Of a stretch of DNA of 64,000 nucleotides, positions 7,864-16,486 are shown piece after piece; positions within the stretch are counted from its first letter, which is position 1; each line of letters starts with the position of its first letter. Source of the DNA: Cyclobacteriaceae bacterium (GTDB lineage Bacteria > Bacteroidota > Bacteroidia > Cytophagales > Cyclobacteriaceae); assembly GCA_022842845.1 (NCBI GenBank), contig JALHOT010000009.1, positions 1-64,000 of the forward strand, in the 5' to 3' direction. A model generated the notes under the pieces. That model saw nothing but the letters and a program-made list of their open reading frames with translations, was not told the origin of the DNA and made no database searches. The position numbers and the translations under genes were made by a program.

Positions 7864-9333
7864 TTAAATAATTTCAAAATTCAGCATCATGCCATCGTCT
7901 TCATGTTCCAGGTTGTGACAATGAAAAACAAAGACTCCAGTATAAGTGGGAAAGGTCATAATTACCCTAACCTTTTCGCCTGGCATTAATAGTACTGTAT
8001 CTTTCCAACCCTTTTCAGTAGCGATCAGATTTCCTCTGCCACCCGTGCGTTCCAATATTTGAAATTGTACGCCATGTATGTGCATGGGGTGAATTTCATC
8101 ACCCATCCGGTTATCGAATTCCCATATCTCAGTTGTGTTGGCTTGAACGGTTTCATCAATTCTATCCATCTCAAAAGTTTTACCTCCGATCGAGTGCCTG
8201 CCCATGCCTCCATGCCCACCCATACCACCGACCAGCGCAGCAATGTCGAATGTGCGGGTAGTAACTGCCGAGGCAGTAGGAATGACGTTTATTGTTGAAA
8301 GATTTGTAGGAAGAGTAAATGCAGGTGCAGTCGCTTGCTCCACTACAAACTTCATGATGTTGTATTGTTGTCTGCCTTGTACATTATATTGACTGAACTT
8401 TTTACTCAGCAGGTATACCGATTGACCGAGTGCTAACCCCGAAAAATCAATCAGCACATCGGCACGTTCTCCGGGCGCGAGCATGAGACTGTTTAAGCTT
8501 TCAGGAGTAGTCAGCAATCCCCCATCCGCACCAATCACATAAAATGGCATTCCATTAGAAAAGGCAAGGTTGTAGACGCGGGCAGTTGAGCCGTTCAGGA
8601 ACCTCAATCGATGCCAACCCTTCGCCACACTTGCATATGGCGCATAAGTTCCATTAACAATAATTTGTTCACCCAAATATCCCGTCATGATTTCATCTTG
8701 ACTTGGTGAATAGTCAAGGGAAGAACCAGAGAAACGTTTATCCTGAATAATAAGGGGAATTTCAAAATCGCCAGTCGGAAGATTAAGTGCAGCTTCTTCA
8801 CTGTCTGTGACAATAAACATTCCGGCCAATCCCATGAACACTTGTCGTGCAGTAGCTTCGTGTGGATGTGGATGATACCAATACGTTCCCGCACGTTGAT
8901 TAATGGGAAGTGTATAGGTGAATGAACCACCTGCTGCAATCAGATCCTTTGGGTGGCCATCCATATCTTCAGGCACAATCAATCCATGCCAATGTATATT
9001 TGTCTCTTCTCCCAAATTGTTTTGTACCTGAACGCTCGCTGTTTCGCCACGAGTAGCTTTTATGGTGTTACCCAGCAAGCCATTTCTATAGGAAAGGATA
9101 GAGGAAGAAGAACTATTAAGTAGCTGTCCAGTTGTTGTCTGCACAATTAGTTGTGTATTACCTTCTACAACTACTGGTTTAAATAGTGGTTGAGTAAAAT
9201 TTCCTTCTACAATCCAGTTAGCCTCACCCATCATATCTTCTTCGGTATGGCAGGCACTAAGTAACAACGATGAACCCGCCCATGCTGTCATAGCCGAAAG
9301 TCCTGTCTGTTTGATGAATTCTCTTCTTTTCAT
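7864..9333 (-). CDS. Multicopper oxidase, CueO/CopA-oxidase type
   Basis: The 489-residue protein has a twin-arginine signal (RREFIKQTG) with a lipobox-like Cys near residue 28. It has the four copper motifs of a three-cupredoxin multicopper oxidase: HWHG near 113, YHPHPH near 150, HPMHIHG near 418, and FHCHNLEHEDDGMM near 476. The last includes the type-1 copper Cys. A Gly/Met/His-rich loop (GGMGGHGGMGRH) precedes the third motif, like the Met-rich lid of CueO. It probably oxidises periplasmic Cu(I) to Cu(II). Its start overlaps the methyltransferase stop by 4 bp. Confidence 0.92.
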   Translation of the reverse strand: MKRREFIKQTGLSAMTAWAGSSLLLSACHTEEDMMGEANWIVEGNFTQPLFKPVVVEGNTQLIVQTTTGQLLNSSSSSILSYRNGLLGNTIKATRGETASVQVQNNLGEETNIHWHGLIVPEDMDGHPKDLIAAGGSFTYTLPINQRAGTYWYHPHPHEATARQVFMGLAGMFIVTDSEEAALNLPTGDFEIPLIIQDKRFSGSSLDYSPSQDEIMTGYLGEQIIVNGTYAPYASVAKGWHRLRFLNGSTARVYNLAFSNGMPFYVIGADGGLLTTPESLNSLMLAPGERADVLIDFSGLALGQSVYLLSKKFSQYNVQGRQQYNIMKFVVEQATAPAFTLPTNLSTINVIPTASAVTTRTFDIAALVGGMGGHGGMGRHSIGGKTFEMDRIDETVQANTTEIWEFDNRMGDEIHPMHIHGVQFQILERTGGRGNLIATEKGWKDTVLLMPGEKVRVIMTFPTYTGVFVFHCHNLEHEDDGMMLNFEII

Positions 9334-9998
9334 AGAATAGCTTGATTAGATTTTTGTGCACTGAAAATTCGTACAGTACCCACCATTGTTTTGAAAACTC
9401 CTGTTTCGTCTACTTTCAGAAAGCCTGTTTCACGAAGAGCAGCAGGCAATACATTTTTTACACTGTCTTGCGTAGTCTCGAAGCCATCCAAAAGCTGAAT
9501 AGTATAAAAGCCGGTTCGCTGTAAGACATTAGCAGGCTTGGCAAAATCTGCAATATTAACCGTACCTGAAGGTTTAAGTACTCGCAGAATTTCTTCCAAG
9601 GCACCGTATTTTTGGCGTAAGGTGAGGTGATGAAAAACCAGGCTTGACATAACCTTATCAAAAGAGTTATCAGGATAGGGTAGCCTATGTCCATGGTACA
9701 GCTTTGCTTGAATGGTTAATCCGGCTCCCGCTACTTTCTTCTTTGCTATTGAGAGAATCTTTTCATCGATGTCTACACCATAAAATTCTGAATGGCTATG
9801 TTTTAGAGCAGCCATGATGGATAGTGTTAACGATCCGCAGCCAAAGTCAAGCACTTTATCGTTTGCTTGAATATTCATCTGATTGATCAATGCGCTTTTG
9901 AACTTTCGTTCCGGCATGGTTAGTTGAAGTACCGGATCATAAATTCGAGTCAACCAATCATATTTGAGAGCAGGTATATAGTTTTTACTATCGGGCAT
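9330..9998 (-). CDS. Class I SAM-dependent methyltransferase
   Basis: The protein has about 222 residues when started at the ATG at 9998 (MPDSKNYIPALKYDWLTRIYD), which removes an overlap with the upstream gene. Motif I is VLDFGCGSLTLS and the acidic loop is FYGVDIDEKIL. The segment FDKVMSSLVFHHLT matches motif IV of Methyltransf_11 enzymes related to UbiE. The substrate cannot be told. In metal and arsenic clusters such enzymes sometimes methylate metalloids, but the Cys set of ArsM is not seen. Its stop overlaps the oxidase start (ATGA type), so it is translated with it. Confidence 0.8.
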   Translation of the reverse strand: MPDSKNYIPALKYDWLTRIYDPVLQLTMPERKFKSALINQMNIQANDKVLDFGCGSLTLSIMAALKHSHSEFYGVDIDEKILSIAKKKVAGAGLTIQAKLYHGHRLPYPDNSFDKVMSSLVFHHLTLRQKYGALEEILRVLKPSGTVNIADFAKPANVLQRTGFYTIQLLDGFETTQDSVKNVLPAALRETGFLKVDETGVFKTMVGTVRIFSAQKSNQAIL

Positions 9999-10015
9999 AC
10001 CGGGTTGTTTCAATG

Positions 10016-10648
10016 TTACTTCAACTTCTCTTTCACTTCTCCGCACGTAAGCATTTTGTCACCAAAATACGGGTTGCGGATTTTGTCGTCATTGCTCAAC
10101 CAAAACGCACCCTGGTTGTTGAACGCCATCGGGCAAAACTCATAATAGGCATTGGTGCCACCTAAACCGTAGGCCTTAATGCTCTTATACAGATTATCCG
10201 AGAGTGTGCTAAATCCTTCGCGCTGAACTTCAATATCATCTGTTGCCTGAATAGACTGGAGTGAGGTGTTAAGTCCGCTTACGAAATTCATCCAGTCGTT
10301 ATGCGCAGCACCGGTTAGTAATTTCATATCCACCTTACCAATAGCGGCAAGTGTAGAACCCGCTTCTGCTTTTATCTTGTTGACATCAGAAGAGACTAAG
10401 GCTTCCTTTAGTGTGATATAAGATGTAAACACGGCTGCCAATTGCTGCTGAAAAGCGACATCAACCGTAAATGTTGGTTCAGTTGCTTCGGCATAGTTTG
10501 ATGTGCTGGATACGTGTTGTGTGCTGTCCTGATGTTCATGCGTATCGTGATTGTGAGCATCGGCTGATTCTTTTTTACTGCCGCAATTGAATAGGATAAA
10601 TGAACCAGCAGTAAATAGGAGTGAAGCGAGAATTGATTTTGTTTTCAT
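10016..10648 (-). CDS. DUF3347 lipoprotein (paralogue of 7332-7841)
   Basis: The 210-residue protein has a lipoprotein signal (ILFNCGSKK, lipobox Cys near 22) and a His-rich linker (DAHNHDTHEHQD). The four-helix DUF3347 domain and a C-terminal tail YEFCPMAFN, GAFWLSND, NPYFGDKML, CGEV follow, nearly the same as in the 7332-7841 protein. The two probably arose by duplication, one soluble and one lipid-anchored. A copper-buffering role is inferred from the Cys/Met/His tail and neighbours. Confidence 0.8.
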   Translation of the reverse strand: MKTKSILASLLFTAGSFILFNCGSKKESADAHNHDTHEHQDSTQHVSSTSNYAEATEPTFTVDVAFQQQLAAVFTSYITLKEALVSSDVNKIKAEAGSTLAAIGKVDMKLLTGAAHNDWMNFVSGLNTSLQSIQATDDIEVQREGFSTLSDNLYKSIKAYGLGGTNAYYEFCPMAFNNQGAFWLSNDDKIRNPYFGDKMLTCGEVKEKLK

Positions 10649-10669
10649 AGTTGTTGGTTTGTTATGTGA

Positions 10670-10810
10670 TTAATTAAGGTTTAAAAGTTTAAATTGACTT
10701 AGAGCGGTGATAAGGATAATGACGGAAATGATGATATAAAGGCCACGCCTCGCCCATTTGGCAAGGGGGCAAGGTTTATTTTCAAATGCTGGTTTACAAC
10801 ACTCCTTCAT
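10670..10810 (-). CDS. 46-residue single-helix membrane protein with Cys-rich start
   Basis: A short open frame between the CusB-like gene and the DUF3347 gene encodes MKECCKPAFENKPCPLAKWA followed by a single hydrophobic helix (LYIIISVIILITAL) and a short tail. The Cys pair at residues 4-5 and Cys14 face the cytoplasm if the positive-inside rule holds (KWARR before the helix). The ATG is 6 bp after the CusB stop, as expected for an operon member. Similar small Cys-pair membrane peptides are found beside Cus genes in related bacteria, from memory. It is easily missed because of its length. Confidence 0.6.
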   Translation of the reverse strand: MKECCKPAFENKPCPLAKWARRGLYIIISVIILITALSQFKLLNLN

Positions 10811-10815
10811 ATTAT

Positions 10816-12033
10816 CTAATGAGTATGACCCGCCATTGGGTCTGTGCCTTTCTTTAAAATCAATTCTGAATACAGTAGGTATGCACCACTAACGGCAACA
10901 ATTTCATTTTCCTCAAGACCGAATGTGATTTCAACTTGCTCAAAATTCTCCACACCAATTTTTACCATTCGCGGCACGAAGGTGTTTTGTTCGGATTGCA
11001 CATATACGTGTGTTCCGTTGCCGTCTCGTATAATAGCGTCCACCGGAATAGCCAGTGCTTTACGCGATGAGTGCGTGAAGAGTACCTGTGCCTGCATACC
11101 CGGTTTGAAACGCAAATCTGAATTGCTCAAAGAAGCACGCATCACCGTGATTTGTGAATTCGCATTGTACTCTGGACTCAAGAAATTTACTGTTGCTATT
11201 ATTGATTCTGATTCAAATCCACTAACACGAACACTGATTTTGTCACCCACTTTAATGAAGCGTGTTTCGCTTGGATAGAGTTCCGCTTCTAGCCATAGAG
11301 AAGTAATGTTCTCAATACGGTAGAGTCTATCACCCTCATTTACATACTGACCTTCGGCCACAGCAATCTCTTCTATGACTCCACTTGTTGGAGCAAGAAA
11401 CGTGATGCGTTGCTGCACAGATTTGACTGTTGCCAATTGTTCCACCTGTTTCTTAGTGAGACCGTAAAGAAAGAGTTTGCTTTCGGCTGCTTTTAAGAAA
11501 CCTTCGTATCGCTTTTCTACTTTGCCGAGTGTTTCATATTGCTCTAAAGCCAAAAGGTATTCTCGCTGAAGCGTCAATAGGGTTTCACTATAAATTTCAT
11601 AAAGTGGTTCACCTTGCTTTATCAAACGACCTGTTTCTTTGATAAAAAGCTTTTCGATTCTACCTGTTGTGCGGCTACTGGTAATGGTTGTCTTATCTTC
11701 ATCCACCTTAAGCCTGGCATTTACGACTAACATTTGACCAATGGGCTTAATAGACACTTTTTGCGTGGTGATGTTGGCGAGTTTTATCTGACTATCAGTT
11801 AACATCAAACTATTATCGTCTCCGGTGCTAGCCGTCATAGGAACTAAGTCCATGCCACATACAGGGCAAGACCCCGGCCCGTCTTGCACTACATTAGGAT
11901 GCATTGGGCAAGTGTATTTTGTTGCAGTACCTTCCTGTGCGACAGTATGATTGCTGTGGTCTTCTTTTTTCTCGCTGGTACAAGCAGAGAGGATAGAGCC
12001 AACCAAAAAAATATATACTCCAATCTTTGTCAT
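10816..12033 (-). CDS. cusB: RND efflux periplasmic adaptor, CusB type, with metal-binding N-terminus
   Basis: The 405-residue lipoprotein (SILSACTSE lipobox) has an N-terminal heavy-metal module (YTCPMHPNVVQDGPGSCPVC, then GMDLVP). A membrane-fusion architecture follows: barrel-sandwich halves around RIEKLFIKETGRLIKQGEPL and VIEEIAVAEGQYVNEGDRLY flanking a helical hairpin, then a beta-barrel. It would link the CusA pump to the outer-membrane TolC channel for Cu(I)/Ag(I) export. A second adaptor gene lies 3 bp upstream, so this system has two adaptors. Confidence 0.88.
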   Translation of the reverse strand: MTKIGVYIFLVGSILSACTSEKKEDHSNHTVAQEGTATKYTCPMHPNVVQDGPGSCPVCGMDLVPMTASTGDDNSLMLTDSQIKLANITTQKVSIKPIGQMLVVNARLKVDEDKTTITSSRTTGRIEKLFIKETGRLIKQGEPLYEIYSETLLTLQREYLLALEQYETLGKVEKRYEGFLKAAESKLFLYGLTKKQVEQLATVKSVQQRITFLAPTSGVIEEIAVAEGQYVNEGDRLYRIENITSLWLEAELYPSETRFIKVGDKISVRVSGFESESIIATVNFLSPEYNANSQITVMRASLSNSDLRFKPGMQAQVLFTHSSRKALAIPVDAIIRDGNGTHVYVQSEQNTFVPRMVKIGVENFEQVEITFGLEENEIVAVSGAYLLYSELILKKGTDPMAGHTH

Positions 12034-12035
12034 GG

Positions 12036-13340
12036 CTATTTCGATTTTATAAAACTTTCACTGTCTACCATATACTGTGCATTTACGGCTACTTCATCTG
12101 ATGAAGCAAGCCCCTGCTTCACTTCGATTAAATCATTGGTACGAATGCCTGTAATTATTTTCTTTGGCTTAAACACCCCTCGCTCTTTTACAAAAGCAAT
12201 TTTTTCCATACCCATGTCGAGTATGGCTTCTTTTGGCAACCACAAGGTTTCGCTGGTTTGAAATTTCAGTGTGGCTGAAACCAACTGACCGATGCGTAAC
12301 CCTTCGGTATTTCGTACATACACTCTCACTTTTACAAACTCCTCACCGTCCGAAAAAAATGGTTGAACAAAATCTATCTTTGCTTCTTCGATCTTGTCAT
12401 TACCCATAACAAGTAAAATTTCGTCACCTGATTTTACAGAGCCTGCCTTCGAGATAGCAATGTTAAGTTCTACACGCAGGGCTGATGTGTTTACAACTTT
12501 AAACAAAGCCTGACCTGTGGTTACATAGCTGCCTTCCCGAATCAACTCTGCATTAAACTGTGGACTGGATGGCGCAACAGTCTGCGGGGTAGACCCCATA
12601 CCAGCATCACCCATACCTCCACCCATTGACGAAGCGGTTGAGGTAGATGCCGTGCTTATTGCTGGTGCCGGTTGATTTTCACTGATCACATAACCATCAT
12701 AGCCACTGAAAATGGAGAATGTGTATACCGCTTCTTTTCGCGCAATAACTTCATCCACTTGCTTTTCGGAAGCTCCCAATAGAAGCAACTTGCTTTTAGC
12801 TGAACGAATCAACTCCTCATTGCTCTTATCGTTCTCCGTCAGGTAAAGAAGCTCGCGTTGTGCAGTTAGCAGTTCGGGGCTATAGATGTCAGCAACTTTT
12901 TGACCTTTTCGAACAGGTTGAAACGGATACTTCAAATAGACTTTCTCTAACCGCCCATCAATCCGTGCTGGAATGTTGTACACATAGCGTGTGTCGTAGG
13001 TAACAACACCCTGCGCCTGTACAGTGGCTGCCACAGACTTATATTCTGCCTTCACTGTTTTGATGGATGCGACAACCGCTTCGTTAGGCGATTTTATCAA
13101 ACGCGCCAGGTCTTCCGTTATTTCTACCTCTTCGCCAGGTCTTGCTTTGCGCACCAAATCCATACCACACACAGGGCATGTGCTTGGTCTGTCAGATACT
13201 ACTGTTGGGTGCATGGGGCAGATGTAAGTATCTACATTCTCTGCCTGCTTATCAGTTGAACAGGCTGTTGCAAAAAGCAGCAACAAAACTGATAACTGGC
13301 AAATGAAAAAAGTCAATCTATTTCTCAAGTTCTTTTTCAT
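12036..13340 (-). CDS. cusB: RND efflux periplasmic adaptor, CusB type, second copy
   Basis: The 434-residue lipoprotein (ATACSTDKQ) starts its mature part with the same heavy-metal module (YICPMHPTVVSDRPSTCPVC, GMDLV). Adaptor domains follow, with a Gly/Met-rich insert (SMGGGMGDAGMGST, around residues 240-253) between hairpin and barrel that could bind copper. It overlaps the end of the TolC gene by 23 bp. Two adaptors in a row suggest a hetero-oligomeric ring or exchange of roles; which is dominant cannot be read. Confidence 0.88.
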   Translation of the reverse strand: MKKNLRNRLTFFICQLSVLLLLFATACSTDKQAENVDTYICPMHPTVVSDRPSTCPVCGMDLVRKARPGEEVEITEDLARLIKSPNEAVVASIKTVKAEYKSVAATVQAQGVVTYDTRYVYNIPARIDGRLEKVYLKYPFQPVRKGQKVADIYSPELLTAQRELLYLTENDKSNEELIRSAKSKLLLLGASEKQVDEVIARKEAVYTFSIFSGYDGYVISENQPAPAISTASTSTASSMGGGMGDAGMGSTPQTVAPSSPQFNAELIREGSYVTTGQALFKVVNTSALRVELNIAISKAGSVKSGDEILLVMGNDKIEEAKIDFVQPFFSDGEEFVKVRVYVRNTEGLRIGQLVSATLKFQTSETLWLPKEAILDMGMEKIAFVKERGVFKPKKIITGIRTNDLIEVKQGLASSDEVAVNAQYMVDSESFIKSK

Positions 13341-14571
13341 AGGTTACTATCATGTTATAGTACTCTTCCATTTTTTCAAGGTATTGCATCTGCGCCATGT
13401 TCAGCGCCTCCCAGGCATCGATTACAATGGGCAGTTGTTCGCGGTTTTCTTCGTAGGCAAGCATCAGCGTTTCATAGTTCTTGCGAAGTGCCGGTATGAT
13501 CTTAGTATCATAATTAGTCAACTGTTCCTGCATCCTGTTCAATTGCGCAGCCATACCAGCTAACATTCCTCGTGCTTCAATCAAGATGGCCTCGCGACCG
13601 CGCTTCATCGCTTCAATGTCATATTGCATTCCGCGTGTTTCCGACTTATACATTTTAGATGACCACGGTGCAATAGGTATAGATACCATTGCCATTGCCG
13701 TGAACTGCGTTGGCATGTTGCCCAATGGTTGCATGTGATCAAAGCGAATTTTAAAATCAGGCTTCCCTTGTGATTGTTGCACCTTTTGATTGAACCTCAT
13801 CACATTAATAGTTTTGTCGATTTGCTTTACATCACTTCGCTGATTACCGAGAGCAGCGGTATCGTACATAAGCTGATCAGCTTCGAATGAAATTTGGGTA
13901 GTTGTATCTACTTCTATTGGGGTATCATGTGGTATATTCATGAGTCCTTTCAAGCGAAAACGCCTCTCTTCAATCTCACCAAGTGTCATGGTTTGCATGT
14001 TCTTCACTTCATATAAGCGACCTTCCGCTTTATAAATATTTCCCAAGCTTCCTTGGTTATATGGATAGCGAATTCGCGAAATCTTTACCATTAATTCCAT
14101 GATGCGCTCGTTCTCCTTTAGGATACTCATTTTCTTTTCGGAGACCAGCCATTGATAGTAGAGCGATTTTGCTTCTGACCTGAGCATGTTGAATTGCTTT
14201 GCCCGACCTTGCTCTTCCACCGAAGCCCGCGATGCGAAGTAGTTTTTGTTAGCATTCAATTTGGCCGGGTTAGGGATGTCTTGTTCAAAAGAAATCATTA
14301 CTGAACCTTTGTCACGTTCATCCATTTGCATCTGGCCTGGGTAAGGAGTCATAAACGTTCCTGCACCTACCATTGGTGCCATCCAACTTTTTGCACCTTC
14401 CGTGTAGATGTTTAATGCTTTCACCTTGTTGTCATACTCCTGGAGCATGGGGTTGCGTAGGTCGATGGTACGCAATACACTGTCCAGGCTAATCACCTGA
14501 GCATTGCCCGTGGTGACTAACCCGAAACAGATCCCTGTAAACAGTATCGTTATTTTAGTGATGGACTTCAT
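13318..14571 (-). CDS. TolC-family outer-membrane channel, CusC type
   Basis: The ATG at 14571 gives a clean signal peptide (MKSITKITILFTGICFGLV) and removes most of the overlap with the pump gene. The protein of about 417 residues has the TolC/OEP pattern of long helical hairpins with a repeat at about half length. It starts with VISLDSVLRTIDLRNPMLQE, the usual first OEP segment. A Met-rich region (GAGTFMTPYPGQMQMDE) is typical of copper-type OEPs. It forms the outer-membrane exit duct for the Cus pump. Confidence 0.85.
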   Translation of the reverse strand: MKSITKITILFTGICFGLVTTGNAQVISLDSVLRTIDLRNPMLQEYDNKVKALNIYTEGAKSWMAPMVGAGTFMTPYPGQMQMDERDKGSVMISFEQDIPNPAKLNANKNYFASRASVEEQGRAKQFNMLRSEAKSLYYQWLVSEKKMSILKENERIMELMVKISRIRYPYNQGSLGNIYKAEGRLYEVKNMQTMTLGEIEERRFRLKGLMNIPHDTPIEVDTTTQISFEADQLMYDTAALGNQRSDVKQIDKTINVMRFNQKVQQSQGKPDFKIRFDHMQPLGNMPTQFTAMAMVSIPIAPWSSKMYKSETRGMQYDIEAMKRGREAILIEARGMLAGMAAQLNRMQEQLTNYDTKIIPALRKNYETLMLAYEENREQLPIVIDAWEALNMAQMQYLEKMEEYYNMIVTYEKELEK

Positions 14572-16483
14572 AAACTTCCATTTTTCCGAATTTTCTGAGT
14601 TCATATTCTTTAGTCATCAAAAAGATGAGTGGGGTTACTAGCAAAATGTGTGTAGAGGATGTGAGCACACCGCCAATCATGGGTAACACGATGGGCTGCA
14701 TTACATCACTGCCCACACCGGTTGCCCATAGTACAGGCACCAGGCCAAACAAGGCCACGCATACGGTCATTATTTTTGGACGAAGACGCTTTGCGGCACC
14801 AGCAATTACATACTCCTTTAGTTCTTCCATTGAAATGGTTTCGCTAGAGTTGCCCCGAAGTTTCACCAATTGTTGCATGGCATCGTTTAGATAGATCACC
14901 ATCACCACACCTGTTTCTACTGCAATACCAAATAAGGCAATGAAGCCTACGGCTACGGCCACAGACAAATTCACGCCATAGAAGTACACCATATAGGCTC
15001 CGCCAATCAACGCAAAGGGCACTGTAATCAAACTGAAGAATGCCTCGCGAATGGATTTGAAGGCGAGGTAAAGGGAAACAAAAATGATAAGTAGTACGAT
15101 GGGCAAAATCATCATTAATGTTTGTTGTCCGCGAATCAGGTTTTCATACTGTCCGCTCCATTCTACATAATAGCCATTTGGCATAGTCCCCATTTTTGAG
15201 TTTAGTGTTTCAATAGCCTCCTTCACAGTGCTGCCCAAATCGCGGTCGCGTACATTAAAGAGTACAGCCCCTCGCAGCATGGCGTTTTCGGAGGTAATCA
15301 TCGGTGGTCCGTTTTCAAATTTTATGGTAGCAACAGAAGAAAGTGGAATGGTTCCTAACGCAGGGGTTTTAATAGGTATTCTATTGAATTGCTCAATGCT
15401 GTTTCGGTAATCTTGTGCAAGTCTTACGCTGATGGAAAATCTTTGGCGACCTTCTATAGTTTGGCCGATGGGAGAGCCACCAATGGCAGATTCTACAATC
15501 ATGTTTACATCGTTCACGCTTAATCCATAACGACCAAGTGCTTCGCGATTAATGTCAATCGTCAAGTACTTTCCGCCTGTTATGGGGTCTACATATAAAT
15601 CCTTTACTCCTGGAATTCCTTCTAACGCAGTCTTTACTCGCTCTGATAAAACATAGATGCTGTCCAGATTTTGGCCATATACCTTCACTCCTACATCGGT
15701 ACGAATGCCCGTAGCGAGCATGTTAATACGATTGATAATAGGCTGTGTCCAGCCGTTTACAACGCCTGGTATTTGCATCTTGGCATCTAGCTCATTAACA
15801 ATATCCTTTTTGGTTATACCCTCGCGCCATTCCGATTTTGGCTTGAGCATGATAATGGTTTCGATCATGCTGATGGGTGAGTTATCGGTGGCCGTGCTGG
15901 CGCGACCTGCTTTGCCTAAGACCTTGTCAACTTCGGGCACGGATTTGATAATCTTATCCTGCACCTGAAGTATTCGTTTGGCTTCTTCATTTGAAACATC
16001 GGGTAGTGTTACAGGCATGAACAAAATGGATTGCTCATCCAAAGGGGGCATGAATTCTGAACCGAGGCTCATCAGCAGCGGAACACTTACCAACAAGGCA
16101 AGTATATTGATCCCAATCGTTGTCTTGCGCCACTTCATACAGGCACGTATGATGGGTTCGTATATTTTTTCGAGAAAGCGGTTGATGGGATTCTTACTTT
16201 CATCTGCGAACTTCCCTTTCATAAAAAAGGAAATGATGACGGGTGCCAATGTTACTACCAGCAGTGCATCTACCAACATGATAAATGTTTTGGTATAGGC
16301 GAGCGGATGGAATAATTTACCCTCCTGGCCAGTGAGCATAAACACCGGAAGGAAGGATGTAATGATGATAATCGTGGAATAGAACACCCCGCGAGAAACC
16401 TGCTTGCTTGACTTTTCTATTATGTCAAGCCGTTCCCGTTCATCAATTCTATTATAGTTGCGCGAAAATAATTTTTTAATCAT
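14555..16483 (-). CDS. cusA: CusA RND pump, C-terminal part (gene split by in-frame stop)
   Basis: The 642-residue open frame carries the second two thirds of a CusA-type heavy-metal RND pump. It includes SSKQVSRGVFYSTIIIITS (start of helix 5 region), the second porter half with DRDLGSTVKEAI, and the final membrane helices. It follows the N-terminal fragment in the same reading frame, separated only by one TAA and one codon (GCT). Joined, they give about 1071 residues, the normal CusA length. Translation from the ATG at 16483 would make only a partial pump, so function depends on readthrough, two-piece assembly, or the stop being an error. Confidence 0.8.
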   Translation of the reverse strand: MIKKLFSRNYNRIDERERLDIIEKSSKQVSRGVFYSTIIIITSFLPVFMLTGQEGKLFHPLAYTKTFIMLVDALLVVTLAPVIISFFMKGKFADESKNPINRFLEKIYEPIIRACMKWRKTTIGINILALLVSVPLLMSLGSEFMPPLDEQSILFMPVTLPDVSNEEAKRILQVQDKIIKSVPEVDKVLGKAGRASTATDNSPISMIETIIMLKPKSEWREGITKKDIVNELDAKMQIPGVVNGWTQPIINRINMLATGIRTDVGVKVYGQNLDSIYVLSERVKTALEGIPGVKDLYVDPITGGKYLTIDINREALGRYGLSVNDVNMIVESAIGGSPIGQTIEGRQRFSISVRLAQDYRNSIEQFNRIPIKTPALGTIPLSSVATIKFENGPPMITSENAMLRGAVLFNVRDRDLGSTVKEAIETLNSKMGTMPNGYYVEWSGQYENLIRGQQTLMMILPIVLLIIFVSLYLAFKSIREAFFSLITVPFALIGGAYMVYFYGVNLSVAVAVGFIALFGIAVETGVVMVIYLNDAMQQLVKLRGNSSETISMEELKEYVIAGAAKRLRPKIMTVCVALFGLVPVLWATGVGSDVMQPIVLPMIGGVLTSSTHILLVTPLIFLMTKEYELRKFGKMEVYEVHH

Positions 16484-16486
16484 AGC

